A stretch of 64,000 nt of DNA from Nocardia aurantiaca (GTDB taxonomy: Bacteria > Actinomycetota > Actinomycetes > Mycobacteriales > Mycobacteriaceae), in contig NZ_WMBB01000001.1 of the NCBI RefSeq assembly GCF_009708175.1, positions 558,001 to 622,000 on the forward strand, written 5' to 3'. The notes beneath the pieces are model-generated. The model was given only the letters and a program-made list of their open reading frames with translations, searched no databases and was not told the DNA's origin. Within the stretch, counting starts at the first letter, position 1; every line of letters starts with the position of its first letter. Positions 1-9,374 of the stretch are shown here, one piece after another. Made by a program: the position numbers and the translations under genes.

Positions 1-205
1 GCATCGCCGCCAGTACCACGCCCTCATGCAGGGATGGGTAATAGTGGAACCGGGTCTCCAGTGGCTCGGTGACATAGTTGCCGACATCGAGGGTGCGGAC
101 ATCGATCTCTCCGGGCAGCGCGGTCCCGCCGACGTGCGAACCGCAGCCGGTCAGTGCCGTCGCGGCAAGGGCGATGGCGCCCAGTCGAATTCGTCGCGAT
201 ATCAT
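1..205 (-). CDS. DUF7373-like lipoprotein, N-terminal part (runs off the window)
   Basis: The frame is open from an ATG at 205 to the window edge, giving 68 codons of an incomplete gene. It starts MISRRIRLGAIALAATALTG followed by Cys, a basic n-region, hydrophobic core and lipobox (LTGC), so the product should be a lipid-anchored exported protein. The following residues (IDVRTLDVGNYVTEP) resemble the mature N-terminus of the next gene upstream (DLSKLDTGNLETKP), so the two look like tandem paralogues. A purine-rich GGGGGAAC precedes the ATG. Only 21 bp separate it from the neighbouring stop, so the two are probably cotranscribed. Function is unknown; the family name is from memory. Confidence 0.75.
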   Translation of the reverse strand, partial: MISRRIRLGAIALAATALTGCGSHVGGTALPGEIDVRTLDVGNYVTEPLETRFHYYPSLHEGVVLAAM

Positions 206-226
206 CAGAGTTCCCCCGGCCCTTCG

Positions 227-1465
227 TCAGCGGGCGTTGACCAGCATGGCGTACTGCGCGGATATGCGCTGCTGAGCGTCCAGTAGCTGACCGGCCGACA
301 CCTCGGCCGCATAGCGATCGTGCCAGACGAAGCAGTAGTACGGGATGGCGCCCAGCGTCGGCCCGGTGTACTTGCGGCACACCGCGTTCGGCAGGTTCTG
401 GGGCGAGTCGGCGCGCACGTAGGTCCGGCCGAGGCGGCTGTGCTGCTCGACGATCTCGGCGGCCCCGGCGGCGTCGCGGGCCCGATAGAGGTAGTTGCCC
501 TTCCAGGCGACGCGGTCCACGCCGGCCTTCTCGAACAGTTTGATCTCGTCTTCGCCCTGCACCAGTTGCAGGCCGCCGTGGCGGTCGTAGACGCCGGGGA
601 TGCCGGCCTGCCCGGGATCGTCCAGGATGGTGTGCAAGGCCCGCCCGAGCACATTGTCGGGGTCGATGAGCAGGTCGGGCAGTTTGTCCTGCGGGGTTGC
701 CGGGAATTTCGCGACCGCGGGGGTGATGGCCTCGATGCTGTGCTGAACGTGGGCGACCAGTTTGGGCAGGTCGCGCTCATCCAGCTCAGCCATCACATTG
801 TCGATCACCCGGGTGCAGATCACGTATCTCCCGGTGGCATACCAAGAATGGAGCATTCCCGCTCCGTAGTGCGGACTGTTGTCCTTCACGTAGGCGAACG
901 CGGCCGGGTACTTGTCGATCGCCACCTGTCTATTGTTCGGGTCGGCCTTCATATCGGTCTGCCCGAGCGCCTGGGCGGCATCGCTCGCGGACTTCTCGTC
1001 GGTGAACATCATCACGACGTTCTCGAGCTCGTAGGACAGGCCGGTCTCGTCGTCCGACCTGCCCGCAGTGACATAGCCCGCGAGAAAACCCTTCGCTGCC
1101 GCGTTCATCGGCTCCGGGGCGGAGTCCATGCGCCGCACCATCGCGGCCGACCCGAAGTCCACGAAGGGTCGGACGGCCGAAACCCACGGAACTGCCGGGT
1201 ACTTCACCTCGCGCTCGATCTCCGACGGCAGTGGCAGATAGTTGGCCAGCCGTTCGATCTCGAGTGCCTTGGCCTGGTCCAGATTGACGGCCTTGCCGTA
1301 GGTCGTGGGTTTGGTCTCCAGATTGCCGGTGTCGAGTTTGGACAGATCGACGGCGGGCTCGGCGGGCTCGACCGGGCCGGGCGCGGCGTCGGAGCCGCAG
1401 GCCGCGGTGCACGCCACCGCTGCCGCGGCCGCCATGGACGCGACGGCGCGTGCGAGCTTGCGCAT
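227..1465 (-). CDS. DUF7373-like lipoprotein
   Basis: The product has 412 residues. It opens with a lipoprotein signal peptide (MRKLARAVASMAAAAAVACTAAC, lipobox TAAC at about residue 23), so it should be acylated and held on the outer face of the membrane. The mature part begins with the same LSKLDTGNLETKPTTYG pattern as the incomplete gene downstream, and it has few cysteines and no membrane segment. Paralogous lipoproteins of this sort are common in Nocardia. No catalytic motif is visible and the function is unknown. It lies 36 bp downstream of the Ser/Thr kinase gene on the same strand, so it may be transcribed with the kinase. Confidence 0.8.
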   Translation of the reverse strand: MRKLARAVASMAAAAAVACTAACGSDAAPGPVEPAEPAVDLSKLDTGNLETKPTTYGKAVNLDQAKALEIERLANYLPLPSEIEREVKYPAVPWVSAVRPFVDFGSAAMVRRMDSAPEPMNAAAKGFLAGYVTAGRSDDETGLSYELENVVMMFTDEKSASDAAQALGQTDMKADPNNRQVAIDKYPAAFAYVKDNSPHYGAGMLHSWYATGRYVICTRVIDNVMAELDERDLPKLVAHVQHSIEAITPAVAKFPATPQDKLPDLLIDPDNVLGRALHTILDDPGQAGIPGVYDRHGGLQLVQGEDEIKLFEKAGVDRVAWKGNYLYRARDAAGAAEIVEQHSRLGRTYVRADSPQNLPNAVCRKYTGPTLGAIPYYCFVWHDRYAAEVSAGQLLDAQQRISAQYAMLVNAR

Positions 1466-1501
1466 GGTTCCCCCCGGAAGAACGAACGATCGGTCGCTAC
1501 C

Positions 1502-3082
1502 CTACTTGATTCTGTTGTGCAGCGCCGGGACCAGCTTGTTCACGAGTGTCTGCGACGAATCCGGGGACCAGCCGCGCACCGCGGCCACCGCGGCCGGATC
1601 GTCGAGCGGAATGACGACGGCCCGCGAGCTGGTGATTTCGCTGGGCAGCCCGAGCAGCCCACCGCCACCGGCCTTCTCGTCGCTGCGCACCGCGATGATG
1701 TACGAATCATCGGCCACCGTCAGCGACCCCCAGCCATCGGCGGGGCGCGGCGAGGGCTCGTCCCCCTTGGGCTGGTACTGGCTGTTGTAGACGAAGCCGA
1801 GGCTCTCCAGGAACTTCGCCTGCGGTGTACCGGCCAGGTAGATGCTGTATTTGGTGTTGAACTGCGCGCCGGTCACATCGACCATGGTGACGGACCTGCC
1901 CGCGAAGGCGGGATTGTCCTTGCGCGCCTTGTCCACCGGGCTGAGATCGGGATCCACCGAGGTCGCGGTGGCCAGGGCGGCGGTGGAAGTCGTTGTGGCG
2001 GACTTGGTGTCGTCGCTGCCCGTGGCCACGATGCCGATGCCCACCGCGAGGGCGACCGCGACCACGGCCGCGCCGATCCCGACGTAGAGCCGGTTGCGGT
2101 TGCGTGGCGTCTGCCCGGCCTCGGTCGGCTCGGAGGCGGAAACCGGTATGCGGCCCTGTGTTTCACCGCCGGGAAACAGCATGCTCGGCGGCGCGACCTG
2201 GATCGGATAGGTCGGAGAGGTGGTGGTGGACACCGGGTTGTACCCGGGCACGAGCACGGCCGTGGCGGCCTCGGTGAACTCTCGGCAGGAGTTGAAGCGC
2301 TCGGCCGGATTCTTCGCCATCACCCGCGCGAACACCTGATCCAGCTTCGCGGGCAGATGCGGGTCGACGTCGGTGGCGCGCGGCGGCGGCTCATGCAGAT
2401 GGCCCATCATGACCAGCGCCGGTTGTGTTGCGGGATAAGGGTTCCGGCCGGTCAGCAGCTTGAAGAAGGAGCAGCCCAGGCTGTAGATGTCGGCGCGGTG
2501 GTCCAGCGGGTGGCCCGAGAGCTGTTCCGGCGGCGCGTAGGCGATGGTGGCGACGAAACCGCCGGTCTGGGTGAGCTCGGTCGTGTCCTCGGTGGACTTG
2601 GCGACGCCGAAGTCGGCGAGCAGGGCGCGCTCGTCCTCGCCGTCGACACTGGAGAGCAGGAAGTTGGCGGGCTTCACATCGCGGTGCAATAGGCCGCGGC
2701 GGTGCGCGTAGTCCAGGCCGCGGCCGATCTGCGTGATGATGGACAGCGCGCGTAGCGGCGGCATGGCGGCGGGATCACGTTTGAGCTCGGCCGAGGCGTC
2801 GGTACCCTCGACATACTGCATGGCGATCCACAGCTGGCCGTTCTCCTCGCCGCGATTGTGGACCGAGACGATATTCGGGTGGTCCATGCCCGCAACCACA
2901 TTCGCCTCGCGTTCGAAGCGGCCGCGGAACTCCTCGTTGCGGGTCAGGTCCGACGAGAGCACCTTGAGCGCGTCCATGCGTGGCAGCTCGGGATGTTTGG
3001 CGAGGTAGACCGTGCCCATGCCGCCGGAGCCGAGGACCCGGACGATCCGGTAGCCGCCGACGATGGTGCCGGAACTTATCAC
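1502..3082 (-). CDS. Membrane Ser/Thr protein kinase (PknB/PknF type)
   Basis: This 526-residue protein phosphorylates Ser/Thr on partner proteins. The kinase domain covers about residues 8-275: glycine loop GSGGMG (18-23), lysine in MDALKVL (K40), HRDVKPAN (D135), DFG (157-159) and the YAPPEQL P+1 loop. A Pro/Thr-rich juxtamembrane stretch leads to one transmembrane helix (about 332-354) and an extracellular domain of about 170 residues, the presumed sensor, which has no PASTA repeats. The start is GTG at 3082 behind GGGAGG. The divergent FHA gene and the double-FHA ABC exporter nearby mirror the M. tuberculosis pknF-Rv1747 pairing, so these FHA proteins are likely partners. The PknF analogy is an inference from context. 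Confidence 0.93.
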   Translation of the reverse strand: MISSGTIVGGYRIVRVLGSGGMGTVYLAKHPELPRMDALKVLSSDLTRNEEFRGRFEREANVVAGMDHPNIVSVHNRGEENGQLWIAMQYVEGTDASAELKRDPAAMPPLRALSIITQIGRGLDYAHRRGLLHRDVKPANFLLSSVDGEDERALLADFGVAKSTEDTTELTQTGGFVATIAYAPPEQLSGHPLDHRADIYSLGCSFFKLLTGRNPYPATQPALVMMGHLHEPPPRATDVDPHLPAKLDQVFARVMAKNPAERFNSCREFTEAATAVLVPGYNPVSTTTSPTYPIQVAPPSMLFPGGETQGRIPVSASEPTEAGQTPRNRNRLYVGIGAAVVAVALAVGIGIVATGSDDTKSATTTSTAALATATSVDPDLSPVDKARKDNPAFAGRSVTMVDVTGAQFNTKYSIYLAGTPQAKFLESLGFVYNSQYQPKGDEPSPRPADGWGSLTVADDSYIIAVRSDEKAGGGGLLGLPSEITSSRAVVIPLDDPAAVAAVRGWSPDSSQTLVNKLVPALHNRIK

Positions 3083-3101
3083 AATGCCGCCTCCCCCGTG
3101 A

Positions 3102-3210
3102 CTTCAGCGGGCGGCTGAGAGCCGTGGACCGTACTGCACCCGTGCCGCCGGCCAGGTGTTCGAATCGATTTCGGACGTACCCGAATGAGTAACCCAATCG
3201 GTACGAGATC
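3102..3210 (+). repeat. Family C intergenic repeat, copy C1
   Basis: About 110 bp starting CTTCAGCGGGCGGCTGAGAG and containing the landmarks CACCCGTGCCG and GATTTCGGACGTACCC. The same landmarks in the same order recur at 27622, 31973, 45732, 47230, 49016 and 55193. This copy fills most of the divergent promoter region between the kinase and the FHA gene. Its 3' part has drifted from the best copies. Confidence 0.75.
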
Positions 3211-3348
3211 AGCGCTCACTTTGGCATACGAAGACGTCTCAGTCGAATGGACGCAGGGATGGGCGACTATGTGGTCCGGAGCCGGGACGTAACCTGGGGA
3301 TGTGCTGAACAACCCCTGCCGCGTGTTCCTCCGGGGCCGGTTCTCTTG

Positions 3349-4698
3349 ATGGATCGGCAGGTCGAGGTGGTCGCGGGCGACCATGTGCTGAACCGGGTGG
3401 CGGGTGCGGTCATCCTGGTGGCGCATCGGGAGCAGGGCAGACTCACGCCCGATTCGCAGGCCGTGGTGGCGGCGCGGGCACTGGGCGAGCTGGTCGTCGA
3501 CGCCACCGCGCAGGCGCCGGCCGAGCCGGGCCGGTTGGTCGCTCGGCAGGCCACCCGCTGGCTCATGAAGGAGGCCGAGCGCATCTCGCCCGGCGCGCCC
3601 ATCGAATTCGGCATCCTGTCCGCCGCCGACAACGGCGGCCTGGCCATCTTCCTGCACGGCTCGGTGACGGCCGTGCTGGCCGGATCGGTGGTCGAGTACT
3701 ACCGCGGCAGTGATGCCGCCTTCACCGTGGACCGGGTGGCCGAACCACCCGCGCGGGCCGCGGCCGTGTTCATCGACGAGAGCCGGCGGCGGCCGCCGGA
3801 GCTACCCGAGCGCGGAATCGGCTCGCTCATCGAGGGACTCGCGCCGGCGGCGGGCGCGGTGGTGTGGTTCGAGGGCGAACCGGTGGTGTCGCGGCGGCCG
3901 TCGCATCCGGCCGGGGCGCGGCGCCGGGCCATGGAACCGCCGCCGCCCACCGCTGCCTTCGACGCCGAACGGGATCCGGAGCCGGAAGCGATTCCCCTGG
4001 ACCCCAACCTGATTCCGACGCGCACCTCCAATCGGATTCCCGCGAGCCTGGATGCCGATCCCGCGCTCGAACCGGCGGATCCCGACACCGAGCACCTCGA
4101 CCTGCATCGCGCGCCCACCGAGATGGGCGGTTCGAGGGAGACCAGCGGCACCAACCCCGCGCCCAAACCCGATCCGGATCTCCAGCGCCGTCTGGAGGCG
4201 ACCGCCAAGGCCACCGCGCTCACCGTGAAGGTGCTCGGATTCAAATGCGCGCGTGCGCATCCCAGCGATCCGCGGTCCGCCTTCTGCACCGTGTGCGGCA
4301 TGCCGGTGGATCAGACCCAGCAGATCGCCGAGGTGATCCGGCCGCCACTGGGCATGCTGGTGCTCGACGACGGCATGACCTACATGGTGACCGCCGACGC
4401 CGTGGTCGGCCGCGACCCGGAGCAGTCCGAACCGGCGCGCGCGGGCCTGCTGCCCTTGCGCATCGACGACAGCTCCGGCGGCATGTCCCGCGCGCATGCC
4501 GAGATCCGCTTGGTGAACTGGGATATCACCCTCATCGACCACGGCTCCACCAACGGCACCCGGGTCCGCCCGCCGGGCTACCGGGATTGGATTCGGCTGC
4601 AACCGAATCAGCCGTTCACTCTGATCGCCGGCGCGGAAATCATGCTCGGCAACCGGGTCCTCCGCCTCGAGCCCATCGCGCCGCCGCCCTTCGGCTGA
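3349..4698 (+). CDS. Zinc-ribbon and FHA domain protein
   Basis: The chosen ATG at 3349 gives 449 residues (MDRQVEVVAGDHVLNRVAG); the frame is open further upstream, but that part overlaps the repeat-rich promoter region. The N-terminal half (about 1-200) is a soluble domain with no family I recognise. A charged, Pro-rich linker follows, then a possible zinc ribbon (KCARAHP, 11 residues, CTVCG). A C-terminal FHA domain carries the phosphothreonine-binding signature VVGRDP, SRAHAEI and DHGSTNGT. FHA domains read phosphothreonine, so this is a likely partner or substrate of the adjacent divergent kinase. No transmembrane segment is seen. The exact role is unknown. Confidence 0.85.
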   Translation: MDRQVEVVAGDHVLNRVAGAVILVAHREQGRLTPDSQAVVAARALGELVVDATAQAPAEPGRLVARQATRWLMKEAERISPGAPIEFGILSAADNGGLAIFLHGSVTAVLAGSVVEYYRGSDAAFTVDRVAEPPARAAAVFIDESRRRPPELPERGIGSLIEGLAPAAGAVVWFEGEPVVSRRPSHPAGARRRAMEPPPPTAAFDAERDPEPEAIPLDPNLIPTRTSNRIPASLDADPALEPADPDTEHLDLHRAPTEMGGSRETSGTNPAPKPDPDLQRRLEATAKATALTVKVLGFKCARAHPSDPRSAFCTVCGMPVDQTQQIAEVIRPPLGMLVLDDGMTYMVTADAVVGRDPEQSEPARAGLLPLRIDDSSGGMSRAHAEIRLVNWDITLIDHGSTNGTRVRPPGYRDWIRLQPNQPFTLIAGAEIMLGNRVLRLEPIAPPPFG

Positions 4699-4756
4699 GC
4701 GACTCGGCCTCGTCTTTCAGGCGTGTTCGTCCCCTCGGGTACACAGGAAGCGCGCC

Positions 4757-4827
4757 GCCATATTCTGGCGTGTTGTCCGCCGGAATCTACAGGCGCGGGG
4801 TAGATCCCGGCCGCCCGCCGGGATGGC
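4757..4827. repeat. Family D inverted repeat, copy D1
   Basis: An imperfect palindrome: CGCCATATTCTGGCG...GGAATCTAC on the left, GTAGATCCCGG...GGGATGGCG on the right. Related hairpins lie at 23378 and 31827. It separates two convergent genes (FHA protein and metallopeptidase), so it could end transcription in both directions. Short GGGACTGCC/GGATGACG direct repeats follow to about 4890. Confidence 0.55.
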
Positions 4828-4919
4828 GAAGGACTGCCACGCGGATGACGGGACTGCCACTGGGATGACGAAGGGACTGCGGCGCGGATGACCGCACCGC
4901 ACCGATGGCGAACCGCCCG

Positions 4920-6383
4920 CTAGGTATAGCGCGAGTAGCAGGTGTCCTGGTTGCCCAGCACACCCGCGCGGAAGGCATCCACCCGGGAGAAGCCGCTGGG
5001 CACGGTTTTGCCGTCGGTGTCGCTGGCGGCCAGGCCATCGGAGAGCAGACCGGAAACGGCCTCGTCGAGATCGCCCGCGGACAGCGCGATATCGCCCTGC
5101 GACTTGCTTCGGTTGGGGTCGGCCAGTTTTCCGGAGATCACACCCGACAGGCAGGCCGCGCGCAGGCCGGTCTTCGCGCCCGTCAGCGGCAGCCCCGCGG
5201 CATGCTGCACGGCCAGGGCGTAGCGCGAGATGAAGACGATGTAGGCGGTGAAATCGCCGGTCACATTGGCGGGCAGGGCATCCTGGTCGTCGGCGTTGGA
5301 GACGCCGCGATCGTGCAGCGCGGGCACATCGGTGCCGATCACATCGGTGGCCGGGCAGTACGTCACCGGGACGGTGTCGGCGCCGTTGCGGCAGTTCAGC
5401 TTCGCGGTGTCGTAGGTGTACTTGGGCTCGTCCTTGATCGGCATGATGGCGGCCATGGCCTTCGCCAGCTCCTGGAGATTGGACTGGTTCACCTCGGACT
5501 GGCCGTGCGTGGAGTCGTTGCCCAGGGTCTGCGGCAGATTGCCGCGGCGGCGGTCGATCTCGTTCTGGTCGATGCCCTTACAGCCCTTGGGCCCGTCGGT
5601 GAAACCGATCTGCACCGCCGTCACCCGCTCGAACGCCGAACCGTGCACGCTCTGCGGATCGTCGGGATCGGCGTCGCGGAAGGCCACGGTCGCGGCAAGC
5701 ACCGCGTTCAGTCCGTCGGAGGTATTGATGGTGAAGTGCTCGGCCTTGCCCTCGGCCACATTCCGGATGAACGCGCCGGCGAAGCAGTCCGCCTGCTGCT
5801 CCTTGACGATGGTCGGGGTGCGGCGGCCGACGATCTTGGCCATCTCCTGGATGGCGTGCCCGTACTCATGGGCCAGCACCATGACCACCGACATCTTCCC
5901 GAACTCATCGACCACCGCGGGCAGCAGCACGCCACGATCCCAGCCGACCGAGCCGTCCAGACGGCAGTAGGCGGCATTCACGAGCCGGTAGCTCGACTCC
6001 CCGCAGAACTGCCCGGCCTGCGAGCGCGGCGTCTTGGCGCTCCACGAGATGAACTTGTCGACCGGGGCGAAGGTGCCGCCGAACTCCCGCGGGAACTCGC
6101 CCTGCCAATAGGTCTGGATGTCGTCGAGCGCGTTGAGCACCAGCTTGTCGATGGAGCCGCCATCGCCGTTCTCAGCGGTCAGCGTCGAATCCGGGACGCC
6201 GGGGCGCGGACCGTTGGGTCCGCTGGTGGTGGGCAGACCGGCAACCTTGAACGGGTCGTCGTAGATCGAAACCGCGCGACCGTGAACAGTTCGTGTACAT
6301 CCGGACAAGAGCGCGACCGCCAGCGCCAACACACCCGCCACCATGAGCACGCGGCGAATTCCCGTGGATCGGCGCGTGCGCAC
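4920..6383 (-). CDS. YpfJ-type zinc metallopeptidase lipoprotein
   Basis: With a GTG start at 6383, placed just after AGGGGGAG, the product has 487 residues. An upstream ATG at 6518 is rejected because it would overlap the divergent ABC gene. The N-terminus (MRTRRSTGIRR, then a hydrophobic run ending LLSGC) is a lipoprotein signal. The zinc-binding motif HEYGH sits in VVMVLAHEYGHAIQEM, as in the neutral zinc metallopeptidase family (YpfJ, PF04228). A downstream QADCFAG agrees with the third ligand region of that family. It probably acts on the outer face of the membrane; the substrate is unknown. Confidence 0.85.
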   Translation of the reverse strand: MRTRRSTGIRRVLMVAGVLALAVALLSGCTRTVHGRAVSIYDDPFKVAGLPTTSGPNGPRPGVPDSTLTAENGDGGSIDKLVLNALDDIQTYWQGEFPREFGGTFAPVDKFISWSAKTPRSQAGQFCGESSYRLVNAAYCRLDGSVGWDRGVLLPAVVDEFGKMSVVMVLAHEYGHAIQEMAKIVGRRTPTIVKEQQADCFAGAFIRNVAEGKAEHFTINTSDGLNAVLAATVAFRDADPDDPQSVHGSAFERVTAVQIGFTDGPKGCKGIDQNEIDRRRGNLPQTLGNDSTHGQSEVNQSNLQELAKAMAAIMPIKDEPKYTYDTAKLNCRNGADTVPVTYCPATDVIGTDVPALHDRGVSNADDQDALPANVTGDFTAYIVFISRYALAVQHAAGLPLTGAKTGLRAACLSGVISGKLADPNRSKSQGDIALSAGDLDEAVSGLLSDGLAASDTDGKTVPSGFSRVDAFRAGVLGNQDTCYSRYT

Positions 6384-6508
6384 CGCCTCCCCCTGGCGTC
6401 TCCCCACTTGCACTCCCTCGCAGGCCGATCGAAATCTCTGTCCCGGTATCGGGCGGACGGCCGCTGAGCGCAACGCCGGACTCCGGAAGCTTCGCTTATT
6501 ATCCAGCC

Positions 6509-9301
6509 ATGTCTTCACCGGGGGCGCAGCAGATCACCGTGCGTCATGATGGAACCGATCGAGTCTTCGACGCGGCCCAGCAGATCACCATGGGCCGGGC
6601 GCCGGAGGTGACGCTGTTCGTCGACAGCCCACTGGTATCGCGGGTGCACGCGATCCTCAGCTACGAGGCCGGGTCGTGGATGCTCACCGACAACGGCAGC
6701 ACCAACGGCGTTTTCGTGGACGCCCGCCGCCTGACCACGCCGCTCGTCATCAACCGGCCCACCCAGGTGCGGCTCGGCGACGCCATCAGCGGGCCGCTGC
6801 TGCATTTGATGCCGCAGACCGCCCTGGGCGGCGGGGCGCCCCAGCCGCAGCGTCCGGGCATGGCGCCACCGCCCAACCGGCCGCCGTCGCGGCCGATGCC
6901 GCAGGTCGGTCAACCGCAGCCGCAGGTCGGTCAGCCGCTATCGCAGGTCGGTCAGCCGCTGTCGGGACAGCAGCCGCCGGTACAGCCGTTCGCCCCGCGA
7001 CCGCCGGTGCAGCAGCGGCCGAACCCGCAACAGGCCTGGCAGCACCAGAACCCGGCCCAGCCCCATGCGGTGCCGCCCAATCCGAATCTCGCGCAGCGGC
7101 CGAATGTGAACCGGCCGGTGTCCGGGCCACAGCATCAGCAGCCGAATCCGGTGCAGCAGATTCAGCAGCCGAATCCCGTGCAGCAGCGGCAGACTCCGCC
7201 CGTCGGCACCCCGCCGACGCCGAATACGCCGCGCCCGCCGGTGAATCCGCTGCCGCAGGCCGTCGGCGACGCCATCAACATGACCACCAAGGCCGACACC
7301 TCGGCGCTGCCGCCCATCCGCGCCCGCGCCTCCACCGCGGCCATCGCGCGCGCCGACCGGATTCCGCGGACCGGCCTGAACATCGGCCGCACCAGCGACA
7401 ACGAGATCGTGGTCAACGACCCGATGGCCTCGCGCAAGCACGCGCGCCTGGTGCCGGACCAGCAGGGCCTGGCCATCGAGGACCTCAACTCGGCCAACGG
7501 CACCTTCGTCAACGGCCGCCGCGAACAGCGGGCGCTGCTGCGCGAACGCGACATCGTCACCATCGGTAACGTCGACTTCGTCGTGCAGGAGGGCACGCTC
7601 GTGCACCGGCAGCGGCCGGTCGCCGAACAGGGCCTGCACGTGCACGGCGTCTCGTTCACCGTGGAGGGCAACAAGCAGCTGCTGATCGACGTGAACATGC
7701 AGGCCGGGCGCGGCTCGCTGACCGCGCTCATCGGCCCCTCCGGTGCGGGCAAGTCCACGCTGTCGAAACTCATTGCGGGAACCACGCATCCCTCCGCGGG
7801 CGTGGTCACCTTCGAGGGGCGCAACCTGCACGCCGAATACGAAGCGCTACGCTCCCGCATCGGCATGGTGCCCCAGGACGATGTGCTGCACCGGCAGCTG
7901 ACCGTCAAGCAGGCGCTCAACTTCGCCGCCCAGCTGCGCCTGCCCCCGGACACCAGCAAGGCCGACCGCCAGCAGGTGATCGCCGATGTGCTGAAGGAAC
8001 TTTCGCTCACCCAGCACGCCGACACCCGCGTGGACCGGCTCTCCGGCGGTCAGCGCAAGCGCGCCTCGGTGGCCATGGAGCTGCTCACCGGCCCCTCGCT
8101 GCTGATTCTGGACGAGCCCACCTCCGGCCTGGACCCGGCGCTGGACCGCCAGGTCATGACCATGCTGCGCGAGCTCGCCGACGCCGGGCGCACCGTCATC
8201 GTGGTCACCCACTCGGTGGCCTGCCTGGATATGTGCGATCAGGTGCTGCTGCTCGCACCCGGCGGCAAGACCGCCTTCTGCGGGCACCCGGGCAGCGTCG
8301 GGCACGTCATGGGCACCAGCGACTGGGCCGAGATCTTCGGCCGTGTCGCCGCCGATCCGGATCGGGCCTTCGCGAATTTCCGCTCCCGCCAAGCCTTCGC
8401 GGAACCACCCGCGCCGGTCCAACCGGTGGAACGGGCGAAAGCGCCGAAATCCAGTTCGCTCAAACAGTTCTCGACGCTGTCGCGACGGCAGCTGCGGCTC
8501 ATCTTCGCCGACCGCGGCTATCTGGCGTTCCTCGCGGTCCTGCCGTTCGTGCTCGGTGGCCTCTCCCTGGTCGTGCAGGGCAAGAGCGGATTCGAATCCG
8601 TCGGCTTCGTGCAGGCGCCCGACGGCAGTTTCGTGCGCGCCAACAATGGCGAGGCCCAGCAGCTGCTGGTGGTGCTCATTCTGGGCGCGTGCTTCATGGG
8701 CGCCACGCTCACCGTGCGTGACCTGGTGGGCGAGCGGGCCATCTACTACCGCGAGCGCGCGGTCGGATTGCGTTCCGGCGCATACCTGATGTCGAAGGTG
8801 GTCGTCTTCAGCCTGGCGGCGCTGCTGCAGTCCGCCGTGATGGTCGGCATCGTGCTGGCGGTGAAGAAGCCGCCGAGCAAGGGCGCTGTGATTCCGATCG
8901 GAACCGTGGAACTCTATCTCGATGTCGCCCTGACCGCGGTGACCTGTGTGGTGCTCGGTCTCGCGCTGTCCGCGCTGGCCAAGTCCAATGAGCAGGTGAT
9001 GCCGCTGCTGGTGGTGATCATCATGGCGCAGCTGGTGATGGCGGGCGGCATGATCCCGGTGACGGGCCGCGTTGTGCTGGACCAGCTTTCCTGGCTGTTC
9101 CCATCGCGCTGGGGCTACTCCGCCGGGGCGTCCACCGTCGATCTGCCCGAGCTGTCGGCCTCGTCCGCGGCGCAGCAGGACCACTTCTGGAAGCACACGG
9201 TCGGCGCGTGGACGCTGGACGTGTCCGTGCTCAGCGGGATCGCCGTGCTGCTCGCCCTGTTCACCTGGTCGCGTCTGCGCTTGAAGAAGTCGGCGGCGTG
9301 A
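6509..9301 (+). CDS. Double-FHA ABCG-type ABC exporter (Rv1747-like)
   Basis: This 930-residue half-transporter joins two FHA domains to an ABCG-type exporter. FHA1 (about 10-95) has MGRAPEV, SRVHAIL and DNGSTNGV; FHA2 (about 288-370) has IGRTSDNEI, SRKHARL and NSANGTFVN. The linker is rich in Gln and Pro and includes three near-identical 21-bp units encoding QVGQPxxx (about 6900-6965). The ATPase has Walker A GPSGAGKST (about 409-417), signature LSGGQRKRAS, Walker B LLILDEPTSGLD and a switch His in VTHS. Six or so membrane helices lie in about 665-925. In M. tuberculosis, Rv1747 is phosphorylated by PknF and exports cell-envelope glycolipids; a similar role here is inferred. TATTAT ends 6 nt before the ATG, so the message may be leaderless. 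Confidence 0.93.
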   Translation: MSSPGAQQITVRHDGTDRVFDAAQQITMGRAPEVTLFVDSPLVSRVHAILSYEAGSWMLTDNGSTNGVFVDARRLTTPLVINRPTQVRLGDAISGPLLHLMPQTALGGGAPQPQRPGMAPPPNRPPSRPMPQVGQPQPQVGQPLSQVGQPLSGQQPPVQPFAPRPPVQQRPNPQQAWQHQNPAQPHAVPPNPNLAQRPNVNRPVSGPQHQQPNPVQQIQQPNPVQQRQTPPVGTPPTPNTPRPPVNPLPQAVGDAINMTTKADTSALPPIRARASTAAIARADRIPRTGLNIGRTSDNEIVVNDPMASRKHARLVPDQQGLAIEDLNSANGTFVNGRREQRALLRERDIVTIGNVDFVVQEGTLVHRQRPVAEQGLHVHGVSFTVEGNKQLLIDVNMQAGRGSLTALIGPSGAGKSTLSKLIAGTTHPSAGVVTFEGRNLHAEYEALRSRIGMVPQDDVLHRQLTVKQALNFAAQLRLPPDTSKADRQQVIADVLKELSLTQHADTRVDRLSGGQRKRASVAMELLTGPSLLILDEPTSGLDPALDRQVMTMLRELADAGRTVIVVTHSVACLDMCDQVLLLAPGGKTAFCGHPGSVGHVMGTSDWAEIFGRVAADPDRAFANFRSRQAFAEPPAPVQPVERAKAPKSSSLKQFSTLSRRQLRLIFADRGYLAFLAVLPFVLGGLSLVVQGKSGFESVGFVQAPDGSFVRANNGEAQQLLVVLILGACFMGATLTVRDLVGERAIYYRERAVGLRSGAYLMSKVVVFSLAALLQSAVMVGIVLAVKKPPSKGAVIPIGTVELYLDVALTAVTCVVLGLALSALAKSNEQVMPLLVVIIMAQLVMAGGMIPVTGRVVLDQLSWLFPSRWGYSAGASTVDLPELSASSAAQQDHFWKHTVGAWTLDVSVLSGIAVLLALFTWSRLRLKKSAA

Positions 9302-9374
9302 TCGGCCATTCGAGCGCGCAGGGGTGCGAAGTGTGTAATCGATCGCGCGCGCTGCGGGGCGAGCAGGCAGACTG

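Noticed and set aside
6900..6965. Three 21-bp units as a CRISPR or tandem-repeat locus
   Set aside because: The units encode the Gln/Pro linker of the ABC exporter in frame and have no spacers.
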